Below are positions 27,630-36,501 of a DNA stretch of 64,000 nucleotides, in pieces; the stretch's first letter is position 1; every line of letters starts with the position of its first letter. The stretch lies in NCBI GenBank assembly GCA_964453525.1, contig CAYVOV010000007.1:86730-150729 (forward strand). Reading direction: 5' to 3'. A program made the translations under genes and the position numbers. This DNA is from CAYVOV01 sp964453525 (lineage in GTDB: Bacteria; Chloroflexota; Dehalococcoidia; Dehalococcoidales; UBA2162). The notes beneath the pieces are model-generated. The model did no database searches, was not told the DNA's origin, and saw only the letters and a list, made by a program, of their open reading frames with translations.

Positions 27630-27684
27630 ATACAGGGGGATAGGGTTAAATAGACTATTAACAAATACCGGAAAGGAGAAGACT

Positions 27685-28320
27685 ATGGTTTACGATAAAA
27701 GACAGGAAAGAGTCCAGTGGATATATTCTTCAAAAGGCAATGAGGAACTTGCCGAGAGGTATGACCAGTGGGCTAAGGACTATGATACTGACCTCGATGA
27801 GGGATTCGGCTGGCTGGGACCGCAGCGGGCAGTCGACTATTTCGTAAAGTATGTCCCTAAAGAAGCGCGGATTCTTGATGCCGGCGCCGGCACCGGGCTT
27901 GTCGGTGAACTGCTTGCCAAGCAGGGCTATAGAAACCTTACCGCCATGGACCTCTCTATGGGCATGCTTGAAGAAGCCCGGAATAAAAACTGCTATCAGG
28001 AATTTCACCAGATGGTGATGGGCGAGCCGCTCGATTACGCCACCGATTCTTTCGATGCCGTAATCAGCGTCGGCGTGCTTACCGTGGGACACGCCCCGGC
28101 GAGTTCATTCGATGAACTTGTCCGCATTACTAGGCCGGGCGGGCATATCGTCTTCTCACTCCGCCCCGACGTTTACCTGGAAAGTGGCTTCAAGGAGAAG
28201 CAGGAGAGCCTGGAAAAAGAAGGCAGGTGGAAACTGGTCGAAGCCGGCGAGGAATTCCAGCCCCTGCCAAAAGGCGAGCCGGATGTTTATCACCAGGACT
28301 GGGTATACCAGGTAGTATGA
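27685..28320 (+). CDS. Class I SAM-dependent methyltransferase
   Basis: A 211-residue protein with the SAM-binding motif 'ILDAGAGTGLVGELL' at about residues 66-80, then 'AMDLSMGMLEEAR' and 'YATDSFDAVISVGVLTVGH', the usual motifs I, II and post-II of a Rossmann methyltransferase. The C-terminal part ends 'YHQDWVYQVV'. ATG follows AAAGGAGAAG. The substrate cannot be told. It is separated from the glycyl radical cluster by 160 bp with hairpins and followed by its own terminator, so it is probably independent. Confidence 0.85.
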   Translation: MVYDKRQERVQWIYSSKGNEELAERYDQWAKDYDTDLDEGFGWLGPQRAVDYFVKYVPKEARILDAGAGTGLVGELLAKQGYRNLTAMDLSMGMLEEARNKNCYQEFHQMVMGEPLDYATDSFDAVISVGVLTVGHAPASSFDELVRITRPGGHIVFSLRPDVYLESGFKEKQESLEKEGRWKLVEAGEEFQPLPKGEPDVYHQDWVYQVV

Positions 28321-28347
28321 CACGGACAACAAAATGAATAAAAAAGA

Positions 28348-28378
28348 AAAGACCTGAACACTTTCTCAGGTCTTTCTG
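28348..28378 (+). terminator. Rho-independent terminator after the methyltransferase gene
   Basis: AAAGACCTGA paired with TCAGGTCTTT (10 bp), short loop, then CTGTT. It lies 28 bases after the stop codon. Confidence 0.8.
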
Positions 28379-28427
28379 TTAGTATATCACAGGTCGGTAA
28401 GCCGTGTCAAGTTTTTGAGCGTGGGTC

Positions 28428-28593
28428 TTTTACTTAATCATGGTTGCACAGGCAACAATGATTATCTATACTTCTTTCGCCGCTATGGTTTCCTTCGGCT
28501 TAGCTCAGGACAGACTAACGGCTCACCATGAGCGGCATTCATTCCCGCTCACCCTGAGCTTGTCGAAGGGTCTCCAACTAAGATTGAGAAGAA
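28428..28593. repeat. 165-bp dispersed repeat, copy 1
   Basis: About 166 bp, with a second copy in reverse orientation at 34122-34285 and about 90% identity by eye. It contains the motif ACCCTGAGCTTGTCGAAGGG and several GCTCACCATGAGCGGC-like short palindromes. It has no credible gene. The pair encloses about 5.5 kb with five genes. Confidence 0.8.
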
Positions 28594-28637
28594 TCAGTGC
28601 GGGGGTTTGTCAAAGCCATAGAAACGTATAAAAACCG

Positions 28638-29783
28638 TTACACCTTCAGCAGTTCGTGAGCTTTCTGGAGCCAGGTTATAATATCTATAGCCTGGGGGCA
28701 TTTATCAAGGCATTCTCCGCACTCGATGCAGTTATCCGCCTGCTCTTCCGGCAGCGGCGGCATTGGTGCCTGATAGCGCATCCGCCCGCCCTCCGGGTCA
28801 TCGTACATTACAGCATCGTTATATATCGTGAAAATAGCCGGGATTGCCACCCCGTTAGGACAGGGAATACAGTATTCGCAGCCGGTGCAGGGTATCGGAA
28901 TCAAGCCTTGATATGCTTCACGGACTTTTTCATATAAAGCGAAGTCATCGGCGGTCAGTATACCTGGTCCCGAGCGGCCGGCAATTTCAACATTTTCCAC
29001 CACCTGTTCCATGGTGCTCATTCCGCTTAAAACTACCGATATCTCCGGCTGGTCCCAGATCCAGAGGAGTCCCCATTCCGCCAGGCTGCGTTTTACTTGA
29101 GCCATATCCCACACTTTAGCCACCGCTTCTGGAGGCTGCCTGGTAAGCCGTCCTCCCCGCAGAGGTTCCATAACCACCACTGCCAGTCCTTTGCCTGAGG
29201 CATATTCAACACCCTTCCTGCCGGCCTGGAAATCCACGTCCATAAAGTTGTACTGTATCTGGCTGAGTACCCAGTTATCATAGTAATCGATAATCCCCTT
29301 GAACACCTCGAAGGTATCATGGAAGGAGAACCCGAGATAATCGAAGTACCCTTTTGCCATCTTATTTTCCGCCCACTGAATTATCCCGAACTCACGCATT
29401 TTTGACCAGTGACCCGTATTCAGCCCGTGGAGCAGGTAATAGTCTATCTTATCGGTATTAAGGCGCTCCATCTGCTCGCTAAAAATGCGGTCGAAGTCTT
29501 CAGCTCTCTCAACCATCCGGCAGGGCATCTTCGTCGCCAGTCTCATTCTCTCGCGGTAGCCGTCTTTAAGCGCCTTGCCCACCAGCCGCTCACTTTGTCC
29601 CATGTGGTAGGGATAGCCCGTATCCAGATAGTTGACTCCGTTATCAATGGCATAGCGTATCATCTTTATCGATTCTTCCTCATCAATATCTGCCGGGTCA
29701 GGACTGGTGGTAGGAAGACGCATAGCTCCGAAACCGAGTGCCGATACTTCCCAGTCCAGCCTCCCAAACTTGCGATACTTCAT
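28638..29783 (-). CDS. Aldo/keto reductase with C-terminal ferredoxin domain
   Basis: A 381-residue protein starting at the ATG 29783, seven bases after GGAGG; a TTG directly before it is less likely. Residues 1-280 are an AKR barrel: Asp and Tyr in 'LDTGYPYHMGQSE', Lys in 'LATKMP' and His in 'YYLLHGLN' make the catalytic tetrad. The last 90 residues carry two Cys groups, 'CTGCEYCIPCP' and 'CIECGECLDKCP', which bind [4Fe-4S]. Such fusions are common in anaerobes and probably couple NAD(P)H or substrate oxidation to ferredoxin. Substrate unknown. Confidence 0.92.
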   Translation of the reverse strand: MKYRKFGRLDWEVSALGFGAMRLPTTSPDPADIDEEESIKMIRYAIDNGVNYLDTGYPYHMGQSERLVGKALKDGYRERMRLATKMPCRMVERAEDFDRIFSEQMERLNTDKIDYYLLHGLNTGHWSKMREFGIIQWAENKMAKGYFDYLGFSFHDTFEVFKGIIDYYDNWVLSQIQYNFMDVDFQAGRKGVEYASGKGLAVVVMEPLRGGRLTRQPPEAVAKVWDMAQVKRSLAEWGLLWIWDQPEISVVLSGMSTMEQVVENVEIAGRSGPGILTADDFALYEKVREAYQGLIPIPCTGCEYCIPCPNGVAIPAIFTIYNDAVMYDDPEGGRMRYQAPMPPLPEEQADNCIECGECLDKCPQAIDIITWLQKAHELLKV

Positions 29784-29848
29784 CAATTCACCTCCATCGT
29801 ATAATCCATAGAATCATATTCCTTTAACTAAAGACAGCTAAACGACCA

Positions 29849-30604
29849 TTATATACCAGTCCGAAGTTCAATGATATAAGAAGCCACCTCGATAAAACCG
29901 TCGCCGTAGGAAAGAGAGCTGATATAGCCGGCCCGCTCCCGGACCGGTTTTACCTGCTCCACCGGCAGTCCGGGATTGACTATCAGCACACTGTGCGGGA
30001 AAAGCTCGAACAGCGAGACATCGGTAAGAGAATCACCGAAGACAAGAACTTCCTCCGGTTCAATACCTCCCATCTGTTCGAGTATTTTTTTCAGAGTTGT
30101 TCCCTTGCTTATACCTTCCTGAAGAAGATGAAGCATATACCCCGAATCAAGCAATTGAATATTATTCAAGTGTTTCCTCAACTCCTCAGCCGTTACTCCG
30201 GAGGTCAGGAAGGCAACATCAACCAGTCTGTCCTTATTATCCTCTTTCTCGGTAATAGCGTCGGGAAACAACTTCTTCAGTTTTTCAAGTGCCTCCAAGG
30301 CCGGCCGGCGTGAGTAACCAAGGTCTGCAAGTTCACCTCCAGCCTTCAGCTTGGCAGAGCCGCCGTTTTCGGCAATTAGCGGTCCGTCCGTGCCGGCAAA
30401 TGAAGACAGTTTTTCCAGCCTAGGGATTGTCCTGCCCGAAACAAGCCCGACAATTATTCCCTGCTCATGAAGACCAGATATGGCATCGACAACTTCCTGA
30501 GCGACATGCTCACCGGAGGAAAGCAAGGTACCATCAACATCGGTCATTATCAGCCTGACACGGCTGGCTAACTCAGGCGTAATCCGGCGGTATGATTCAA
30601 CCAT
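29849..30604 (-). CDS. HAD-superfamily sugar phosphatase (Cof / phosphoglycolate type)
   Basis: A 251-residue HAD phosphatase with 'MTDVDGTLLSSG' (nucleophile Asp), 'GLVSGRTIPRLE' and 'VFGDSLTDVSLFE' as motifs I, II and IV. The middle region is the C2-type cap of the Cof family. These enzymes hydrolyse sugar phosphates or phosphoglycolate in the cytoplasm. It is divergent from glpX, which fits sugar-phosphate metabolism, but the exact substrate is unknown. Confidence 0.9.
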   Translation of the reverse strand: MVESYRRITPELASRVRLIMTDVDGTLLSSGEHVAQEVVDAISGLHEQGIIVGLVSGRTIPRLEKLSSFAGTDGPLIAENGGSAKLKAGGELADLGYSRRPALEALEKLKKLFPDAITEKEDNKDRLVDVAFLTSGVTAEELRKHLNNIQLLDSGYMLHLLQEGISKGTTLKKILEQMGGIEPEEVLVFGDSLTDVSLFELFPHSVLIVNPGLPVEQVKPVRERAGYISSLSYGDGFIEVASYIIELRTGI

Positions 30605-30656
30605 ATATATTTAGCTTAATCCTATGAGAATCCGCTGTCAAAAACTTACATAATTA

Positions 30657-30685
30657 TTGACAAAGTGCCCCCGTCCGATTAAAGT
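30657..30685 (+). promoter_or_regulatory. Predicted promoter of glpX
   Basis: TTGACA, 17 bases, TAAAGT, with the putative transcript start about 35 bases before the glpX ATG. Confidence 0.5.
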
Positions 30686-30725
30686 TACCATTGGCGGATA
30701 ATACAACCGGAAGGAAAGCAGCAAT

Positions 30726-31736
30726 ATGCAAGCCGGGGAATATGAAAGGCCAATTGAACGTAATATCGCCATGGAACTGGTGAGAGTTACCGAGGCCGCC
30801 GCGATGGCTGCTGCCCGCTACCTGGGACGGGGCGATAAGACACTTGTAGACGAAGCGGCAGTAGCGGCTATGCGCTATGTCCTCGGTTATGTCCAGATGG
30901 ACGGAGTCGTTGTTATCGGTGAAGGGGAGAAAGACAAGGCGCCGATGTTATACATCGGGGAGCAAATCGGTGGCGGTTCCGACCTGAAGGTTGATATCGC
31001 CGTAGACCCGATTGACGGTACCAACCTGGTTGCCCGTGGGCTTCCCGGCGCCATCTCTACAGTTGCCCTTTCGGCCAGGGGTACAATGAACTGCCCCAGA
31101 GAATTCGTTTACATGGATAAAATCGTCACCGGAGCGGAGGCAAAGGACTATATCGATATCAACGCCCCGGTGGCTCTGAACTTAAAGAACATCGCCCAGG
31201 CAAAGCAAAAAAAGATATCGGAGATAACCGTTGTCGTTTTAGACCGGCCACGCCATGAACAGTTACTTGACGACATCAGAAGTGCCGGAGCCAGAGTAAA
31301 ATTAATTTCCGATGGTGATGTTGTCGCCAGCATTGAGGCAGCCCTGCCGGAGAGAGAGGTTGACGTGTTAATGGGAGTTGGCGGTACACCGGAGGGAGTC
31401 CTTTCGGCAGCAGCGATGCACTGCATCGGCGGTGGTATCCAGTGCAAGGCATGGCCCCGTGACGACAATGAGAAACAGGCCGCCCTGGCAGCAGGAATGG
31501 ATATTGATAAAGTTTACGCTACAAGTGATCTAATCAATAGTGAAGATGTCTTTTTCGCCATTACGGGCGTCAGCAGCGGTGATTTATTAAAAGGAGTCCG
31601 TTACTTCAGCGGCAGAACGCAGACCCAGTCCATAGCCATGCGTCAACGTTCCGGGACCATTCGCTGGGTAGATTCCTGGCATAATTTTGAGCGTTTTGAT
31701 AAGCTGAGTTTCTTTGAATCCATCCAGAATGAATAA
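30726..31736 (+). CDS. glpX: Fructose-1,6-bisphosphatase class II
   Basis: A 336-residue GlpX-type enzyme that makes fructose 6-phosphate in gluconeogenesis. Diagnostic segments: 'RNIAMELVRVTEAAAMAA' at the N-terminus, 'VVIGEGEKDKAPMLYIGE' and 'VDPIDGTNLVARG' (metal and phosphate site), and 'LMGVGGTPEGVLSAAAM' and 'AITGVSSGDLLKGVRY' later. Full length for the family. The DUF1537 kinase gene follows after 48 bp on the same strand, so the two are probably co-transcribed. Confidence 0.96.
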   Translation: MQAGEYERPIERNIAMELVRVTEAAAMAAARYLGRGDKTLVDEAAVAAMRYVLGYVQMDGVVVIGEGEKDKAPMLYIGEQIGGGSDLKVDIAVDPIDGTNLVARGLPGAISTVALSARGTMNCPREFVYMDKIVTGAEAKDYIDINAPVALNLKNIAQAKQKKISEITVVVLDRPRHEQLLDDIRSAGARVKLISDGDVVASIEAALPEREVDVLMGVGGTPEGVLSAAAMHCIGGGIQCKAWPRDDNEKQAALAAGMDIDKVYATSDLINSEDVFFAITGVSSGDLLKGVRYFSGRTQTQSIAMRQRSGTIRWVDSWHNFERFDKLSFFESIQNE

Positions 31737-31784
31737 TTCCTTTGTTACATCCATTACCAGCCGATTAACCGTCCACGGAAGAAA

Positions 31785-33194
31785 ATGAAGCTATCCGAGT
31801 TATTATCCGAACAACCACCCATACTCCGTATCCCGGATGCACGTTCACGAATCAGAAAAAGCCTGATTGAATCCGGCAAGCGTCTGGTGATAATCGACGA
31901 TGACCCGACGGGTGGGCAGACAACCCACGATGTCACCGTGCTTATGGACTGGTCAAAGGATACACTCCGTACAGCCATCGCTACCGGAGAGCCCGTCTTT
32001 TTTATTTCCACCAACTCCCGCAGCCTGAGTCCTGCCGAAGTAACTGCTCTAAGTACGGAAGCGGGCAAAAACCTGAGGGATGCCGCCCGCCTGGAAGGAG
32101 CGGAAATCATAATCGCATCCCGCAGTGACAGCACCCTGCGCGGACATTATCCCTACGAGCTGGATGCTCTTGTTTCCGGACTCGGGCAGGAGCCGGATTG
32201 TACCATAGTCGTCCCGGCTTTCTTTGAAGGCGGCAGATATACTGCTGACGATATCCAGTGGGTGGACCAGGACGGGGAGGTGGTTCCTGCCCATGAGACC
32301 GAATTTGCCCGTGACCCCGTCTTCGGTTACAGCCACAGTAATCTGAAGGAATGGATAGAAGAAAAAACGGAAGGTGCCACAAAATCCAGAAATGTTGTCT
32401 CCATATCCCTGAAAACGCTGCGGGAGGGCGGGCCGGAAGCAGTTTCAGCAACGCTTTCGGACACAGGCAAAGGAACGCCTGTCATCGCCAATGCCGTCTG
32501 CTACGAGGACCTTGAGATTCTCGCCCTGGGCATTATTTCGGAGGAGGAAAAGGGCAAAAAATTCGCCTACCGCTGCGCCGCCTCATTCATCAAAGCACGC
32601 GGTGGATTTGACGACAGGCCTCTCCTGACCGGCAGTGATTTTTCAATCGGCAGAAGGCCGGGACTGGTGGTGGTCGGTTCTTATGTCGAAAAGACATCTC
32701 GGCAACTGAAACGACTGCTCGATTCAGGGCTGGCAGAGGGTATAGAAATCAGGATTGCCGAACTTCAGGAGAAAGAGCGGAGAGACAGAGAAATAGAATC
32801 GGTGGCGCGTACGGTAAACGACTTGCTTTCCACAGGTACTACCACTGTACTCTATACCCCCCGTGAAGTTGCCCGGACTTCAGAGATGGAATTCCTCGAA
32901 ACCGGCAGGAATGTAATGCTGGCACTGTGCGAAGTTATTCGCAGGATAAAGCTCCGGCCGGAGTACATTGTGGTCAAGGGAGGCACTACCAGCATCGAAG
33001 TGGCACGGACAGGCCTCGGCGTCAGGAAGGCAACCGTACTGGGGCAGATAATAAGCGGAACTCCCGTCTGGCAACTGGGCAAAGAATCATACTGGCCGGA
33101 TATTCCCTGTGTCGTATTCCCGGGCAACGTCGGTGACGATAATGCATTGCGCAGGGTAATAGAGATTTTAAAGGAAACGGAACATCAAGGCTAG
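31785..33194 (+). CDS. Four-carbon acid sugar kinase family protein (DUF1537)
   Basis: A 469-residue two-domain protein. The N-domain starts with 'VIIDDDPTGGQTTHDVTVL' and 'ISTNSRSLSP', the substrate part; the C-domain has 'VKGGTTSIEVARTGLGV' and 'FPGNVGDDNALRRV', the nucleotide part. Characterised relatives phosphorylate D-threonate, D-erythronate or similar acids. No aldolase or dehydrogenase partner of that pathway is next to it; its neighbour is glpX. So pathway assignment is open. Confidence 0.88.
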   Translation: MKLSELLSEQPPILRIPDARSRIRKSLIESGKRLVIIDDDPTGGQTTHDVTVLMDWSKDTLRTAIATGEPVFFISTNSRSLSPAEVTALSTEAGKNLRDAARLEGAEIIIASRSDSTLRGHYPYELDALVSGLGQEPDCTIVVPAFFEGGRYTADDIQWVDQDGEVVPAHETEFARDPVFGYSHSNLKEWIEEKTEGATKSRNVVSISLKTLREGGPEAVSATLSDTGKGTPVIANAVCYEDLEILALGIISEEEKGKKFAYRCAASFIKARGGFDDRPLLTGSDFSIGRRPGLVVVGSYVEKTSRQLKRLLDSGLAEGIEIRIAELQEKERRDREIESVARTVNDLLSTGTTTVLYTPREVARTSEMEFLETGRNVMLALCEVIRRIKLRPEYIVVKGGTTSIEVARTGLGVRKATVLGQIISGTPVWQLGKESYWPDIPCVVFPGNVGDDNALRRVIEILKETEHQG

Positions 33195-33197
33195 AGT

Positions 33198-33947
33198 CTA
33201 GGCTGTTTTCTCTCCCACCACAAACGACCAGAAGATACCCTGCTTGATATTCCACTCTTTAAAGGGTGTCTCGGCTAGAATCTGCTTCAATTCGGATGAC
33301 GTGTAGCTGGCCAGGGCAGAACCTGTCGGCTCATTTATGCGGCTTACCGCAGCTGGCAGAAAGAATGTCTGGGCAATTCTCATAATCCAATAGAACAGGC
33401 GTGGACTGTCTCTTCTCAGGTCAAAGAGTAAAAAGCGCTTTCCCGGTTTCAGGACTCTATGTATTTCATTTATCGCTTTTGACGGTTCAGACCAGTGGTG
33501 CATCGATAATGTGCTGACCACAAAATCGACCGAACCGTTTTCAAAGGGTAGCTGGTGTATATCTCCCTGGCGGAAACTGATTTTCTCACTGAAAGCCGGA
33601 TTAGACAGATTACCCGCTGCCTGTTGAAGCATTTCTTCGGCGATATCCACTCCGATGACAGAAAGCTCTGGAAAAGCTCTCAGGATATCGGCAATAAGAT
33701 AACCGGGACCACAGCCGATATCCACCAGAGTCCCCTGAGGATGACAGCGCCTCAGTTCAGCAATAATCAGTTTTCTCAGCAGTCTGAACTGAGGCCAGCG
33801 GCTGATTTTATCGTAGCCTCTGGCTACCTCGATATCAGTGATCCCTTCATCCGGGCCGACACGGCGGGGCGTATCAAGACGGATACTACCGGCTATAAGT
33901 AATGCCAGCACTATCAGTAGCAGTCCCGTCAGAATCCATATCCACAT
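33198..33947 (-). CDS. Membrane-anchored class I methyltransferase
   Basis: A 249-residue protein with one N-terminal hydrophobic helix (residues 2-22) followed by a UbiE-like methyltransferase domain: 'LVDIGCGPGYLIADIL' is motif I, 'GVDIAEEMLQQAAGNL' motif II and 'FVVSTLSMHHWSEP' the post-motif. The anchor suggests action at the membrane, perhaps on a lipid or quinone; this is inferred. Its stop lies 3 bases from the DUF1537 stop, in convergent orientation. Confidence 0.87.
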   Translation of the reverse strand: MWIWILTGLLLIVLALLIAGSIRLDTPRRVGPDEGITDIEVARGYDKISRWPQFRLLRKLIIAELRRCHPQGTLVDIGCGPGYLIADILRAFPELSVIGVDIAEEMLQQAAGNLSNPAFSEKISFRQGDIHQLPFENGSVDFVVSTLSMHHWSEPSKAINEIHRVLKPGKRFLLFDLRRDSPRLFYWIMRIAQTFFLPAAVSRINEPTGSALASYTSSELKQILAETPFKEWNIKQGIFWSFVVGEKTA

Positions 33948-34121
33948 AATATTGCCTGCCAGAGCAAAATCCTTTTATCTCTTATCCTGCAATAGAACCG
34001 AAAAGAATATAAGTCTATTTCGCATATCCACAATTACAGCCACTTATTGACGGCACTCATTTACAGTTGTATTATCCTCTATGATACGGCGCAAAAAGTC
34101 AAGAGAGGACTCCTAGAGGTT

Positions 34122-34285
34122 CTTCTCAATCTTAGTTGGAGACCCTTCGACAAGCTCAGGGTGAGTGGGAATGTGTGCCGCTCATGGTGAGCCGTTAGCC
34201 TGTCCTGAGCGAAGCCGAAGGAAACCACAACGGCAAAAGAAATATTGATATTCATTGTTGCCTGTGCAACCATGATTAAGTAAAA
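34122..34285. repeat. 165-bp dispersed repeat, copy 2 (inverted)
   Basis: Reverse-orientation copy of 28428-28593; matching continues from the TTCTCAATCTTAGTTGG end to CATGATTAAGTAAAA. It fills about half of the 377-bp gap upstream of the SDR gene; I see no gene in the rest. Confidence 0.8.
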
Positions 34286-34324
34286 TGCTCCCAGAAATGA
34301 ATAAAAAGTTCAGAGGAGGTATTG

Positions 34325-35092
34325 ATGGATAGAGTAAAAGGTAAAACGGCAATCGTGACCGGCGCCGCTTCCGGAATCGGGAAAGCAGCGGCGGTACTGC
34401 TAGCAAAAGAGGGTGCCAGAGTTGCCGTGACCGATATCACCGATAACGCCGGCAAAGAAGTGGTTGAGGAGATTACAAAAAACGGCGGTGAGGCCGATTA
34501 CTGGCATATAAATGTTGCCGATGAGAAAGAAGTGGAGAAGATTTTCGCCGAAATATATGATAAGTACGGGAAAATTAACATTCTTGTCAACAACGCCGGA
34601 ATCCCCGGTTCCGCTGCGCCCACACACGAACTGCCGACCGAAGAGTGGAAACGGGTAATAGATATCGACCTTAACGGGGTTTTTTACTGCACCAAGCATG
34701 TAATCAATTATATGAAGAAGTCAGGCGGCGGCAGCATTGTCAATATGTCCTCCATGCTCGGTCTCATCGGCGGCGGTGATATTGCCTACCACGCTGCCAA
34801 GGGCGGGGTCCGCCTGATGACAAAATCAGATGCCACAATCTATGCGCCCGATAACATCAGAGTCAATTCAATTCACCCCGGCTATATCCTGACTCCTCTT
34901 TTCCGTGGTCTGGCGAAGAGAACCAGGGAGAGCGAGGAAGCATTCTTCCAGGGCTTTATTGACAAAATTCCGATGGGACGCCTCGGCGAGCCGGAAGATG
35001 TTGCTAGGACCATACTCTGGCTGGCATCCGATGATTCCGATTACATCACCGGCATCGAGGTAATAGTGGACGGAGGCTTTATACTCCAGTAA
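34325..35092 (+). CDS. Short-chain dehydrogenase/reductase
   Basis: The ATG at 34325 follows AGAGGAGG; the TTG just before it is less likely. A 255-residue classical SDR with 'TGAASGIG' for NAD(P), 'NNAGIPG' and Ser/Tyr/Lys in 'NMSSML...YHAAK'. The C-terminus 'GIEVIVDGGFILQ' is standard. Substrate unknown. It is alone on its strand between a repeat and a perfect hairpin. Confidence 0.92.
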   Translation: MDRVKGKTAIVTGAASGIGKAAAVLLAKEGARVAVTDITDNAGKEVVEEITKNGGEADYWHINVADEKEVEKIFAEIYDKYGKINILVNNAGIPGSAAPTHELPTEEWKRVIDIDLNGVFYCTKHVINYMKKSGGGSIVNMSSMLGLIGGGDIAYHAAKGGVRLMTKSDATIYAPDNIRVNSIHPGYILTPLFRGLAKRTRESEEAFFQGFIDKIPMGRLGEPEDVARTILWLASDDSDYITGIEVIVDGGFILQ

Positions 35093-35163
35093 AGCTCCTC
35101 CCTCCATTTCAAGCAGCTTCCTGGAAATAATGTACGGGGCTTGTGCTGGCTGGTTCATAAAGG

Positions 35164-35192
35164 GATTGAAAGGGGCGGAGCCCCTTTCAATC
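35164..35192. other. Perfect 13-bp hairpin after the SDR gene
   Basis: GATTGAAAGGGGC and GCCCCTTTCAATC with a 3-base loop. No T-tract follows on the plus strand, so it is not a standard terminator; it may be a dispersed repeat piece. Confidence 0.6.
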
Positions 35193-35308
35193 TAGAATCT
35201 TCCCTCTCCCCTTAATCAAAAGGGAGACTTCGTCGTGGTTCCAGTGATGTCACCAGAACTGAACTCAGCCTAACGAAGGATAAAGGGTGAGGGGGTCATA
35301 TTATTAAA

Positions 35309-35521
35309 TCATGCCGGGGCAATTGCCTGGGCAGGGCACCAGTATTCCATTGAAACACAGACTCCGCAGTCGGTGCACTTCCCTTCATCGATTCTTGTCG
35401 TATAAAGTACCAGCCCGTCGGGTTCCGTTACCTGGTCGTCCACAACTATTGCCCTTTCGGGACAATCTTTTACACAGATACCGCACTCCAGGCATATATC
35501 CGTATTTATTTTATAAGCCAC
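35309..35521 (-). CDS. Two-cluster ferredoxin, copy A
   Basis: A 70-residue protein with 'CLECGICVKDCP' (Cys-x2-Cys-x2-Cys-x3-Cys) and 'CTDCGVC' followed after six residues by 'CP' (Cys-x2-Cys-x2-Cys-x6-Cys), so two [4Fe-4S] clusters are expected. The longer last spacing is unusual. It is 67/70 identical to the ferredoxin at 36238 and lies 51 bp after cupin copy A. It is a soluble electron carrier; its partner is unknown, though the co-transcribed cupin protein is a candidate. Confidence 0.93.
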   Translation of the reverse strand: MAYKINTDICLECGICVKDCPERAIVVDDQVTEPDGLVLYTTRIDEGKCTDCGVCVSMEYWCPAQAIAPA

Positions 35522-35572
35522 GCTGACCTCCTTTCAGATTCTAAATAAGATATCCGGTTTGATACACTGCTA

Positions 35573-36079
35573 TTAATCGTAGCCTTCATCTTTCCATCTG
35601 GTAGACCAGTCTATCCTCTCCCTCACTTCTTTGGGCAATACCTGCCTGAAGGACTTTTCAGTGTGCTCAGGACCCTGGTTGACCTCGATAAATATCCAGG
35701 GTCTCGTCGTCTTGAGAGGTCTCCATGGCGAATGAATAAAATTCGGCGGGATAAAGATACATGTCGTCCTCGTAATCACGTGCCTTTCCAGCTCCGGACC
35801 CATATACATCTCGACCTCAGCGCCGAGGTCCATCGGGTCATCCGGATTTGTCCCGATATGAAACAGCAATTCGGCATCCCGGTGAATATGCGGCGGGTGT
35901 CCGGCCATAGGATAGTCACCGAGCGGAGCCTCGAAACCGGGCATTACCCAGTGTACCAGGTAGAAATGACTCCCCTTGGCAACACTGTCTTCCATCCGTG
36001 ACATGACCGGCCGGCGCTCATTGGGCCATCGCGTGGGGTCATACTCAACAAAGTACTTCCCGTATTTGGTTTCAGCCAT
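35573..36079 (-). CDS. Cupin-domain protein, copy A
   Basis: A 168-residue single-domain cupin. 'GHPPHIHRDAELLFHIG' gives the His-x-His-x4-Glu metal ligands, and 'FIPPNFIHSPW' the last His. Such proteins bind Fe, Mn or Zn and act as dioxygenases, isomerases or sensors; the fold does not say which. Paralogue of the protein at 36502 but much more diverged than the ferredoxins are. The predicted promoter 36121-36149 is conserved in both copies. Confidence 0.88.
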   Translation of the reverse strand: MAETKYGKYFVEYDPTRWPNERRPVMSRMEDSVAKGSHFYLVHWVMPGFEAPLGDYPMAGHPPHIHRDAELLFHIGTNPDDPMDLGAEVEMYMGPELERHVITRTTCIFIPPNFIHSPWRPLKTTRPWIFIEVNQGPEHTEKSFRQVLPKEVRERIDWSTRWKDEGYD

Positions 36080-36120
36080 CTTTATCTCCTTTCTTTAGCT
36101 TACTTATTTATAGTGTCCCA

Positions 36121-36149
36121 ATTAAAGCAAAAATTACCCGGCACTTCAA
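36121..36149 (-). promoter_or_regulatory. Predicted promoter of cupin/ferredoxin copy A
   Basis: On the minus strand: TTGAAG, 17 bases, TTTAAT. The same arrangement is present before copy B, so it has been kept through the duplication. Confidence 0.6.
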
Positions 36150-36237
36150 TATCACGAAATAGAATACGGGGCTTAAGCCGCTCCGGTAAGAGTCGCCAAG
36201 CCCCATTCAATACTGCACTACTGTAATCTATCCGGTC

Positions 36238-36450
36238 TTATGCCGGGGCAATCGCCTGGGCAGGGCACCAGTATTCCATTGAAACACAGACTCCGCAGTC
36301 GGTGCACTTCCCTTCATCGATTCTTGTCGTATATAGTACCAACCCGTCGGGTTCCGTTACCTGGTCGTCCACAACTATTGCCCCTTCGGGACAGTCTTTT
36401 ACACAGATGCCGCACTTCAGGCATTTATCCGTATTTATTTTATAAGCCAC
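36238..36450 (-). CDS. Two-cluster ferredoxin, copy B
   Basis: A 70-residue ferredoxin differing from copy A at three positions only (Lys for Ile, Lys for Glu, Gly for Arg). The Cys arrangement is the same, with the Cys-x6-Cys spacing in the second cluster. Nucleotide differences are only about ten over 213 bases. It lies 51 bp after cupin copy B. Confidence 0.93.
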   Translation of the reverse strand: MAYKINTDKCLKCGICVKDCPEGAIVVDDQVTEPDGLVLYTTRIDEGKCTDCGVCVSMEYWCPAQAIAPA

Positions 36451-36501
36451 ACTGACCTCCTTCTAAATATATGAGATAACTATCCGGTACTGGCTGCGTT
36501 A

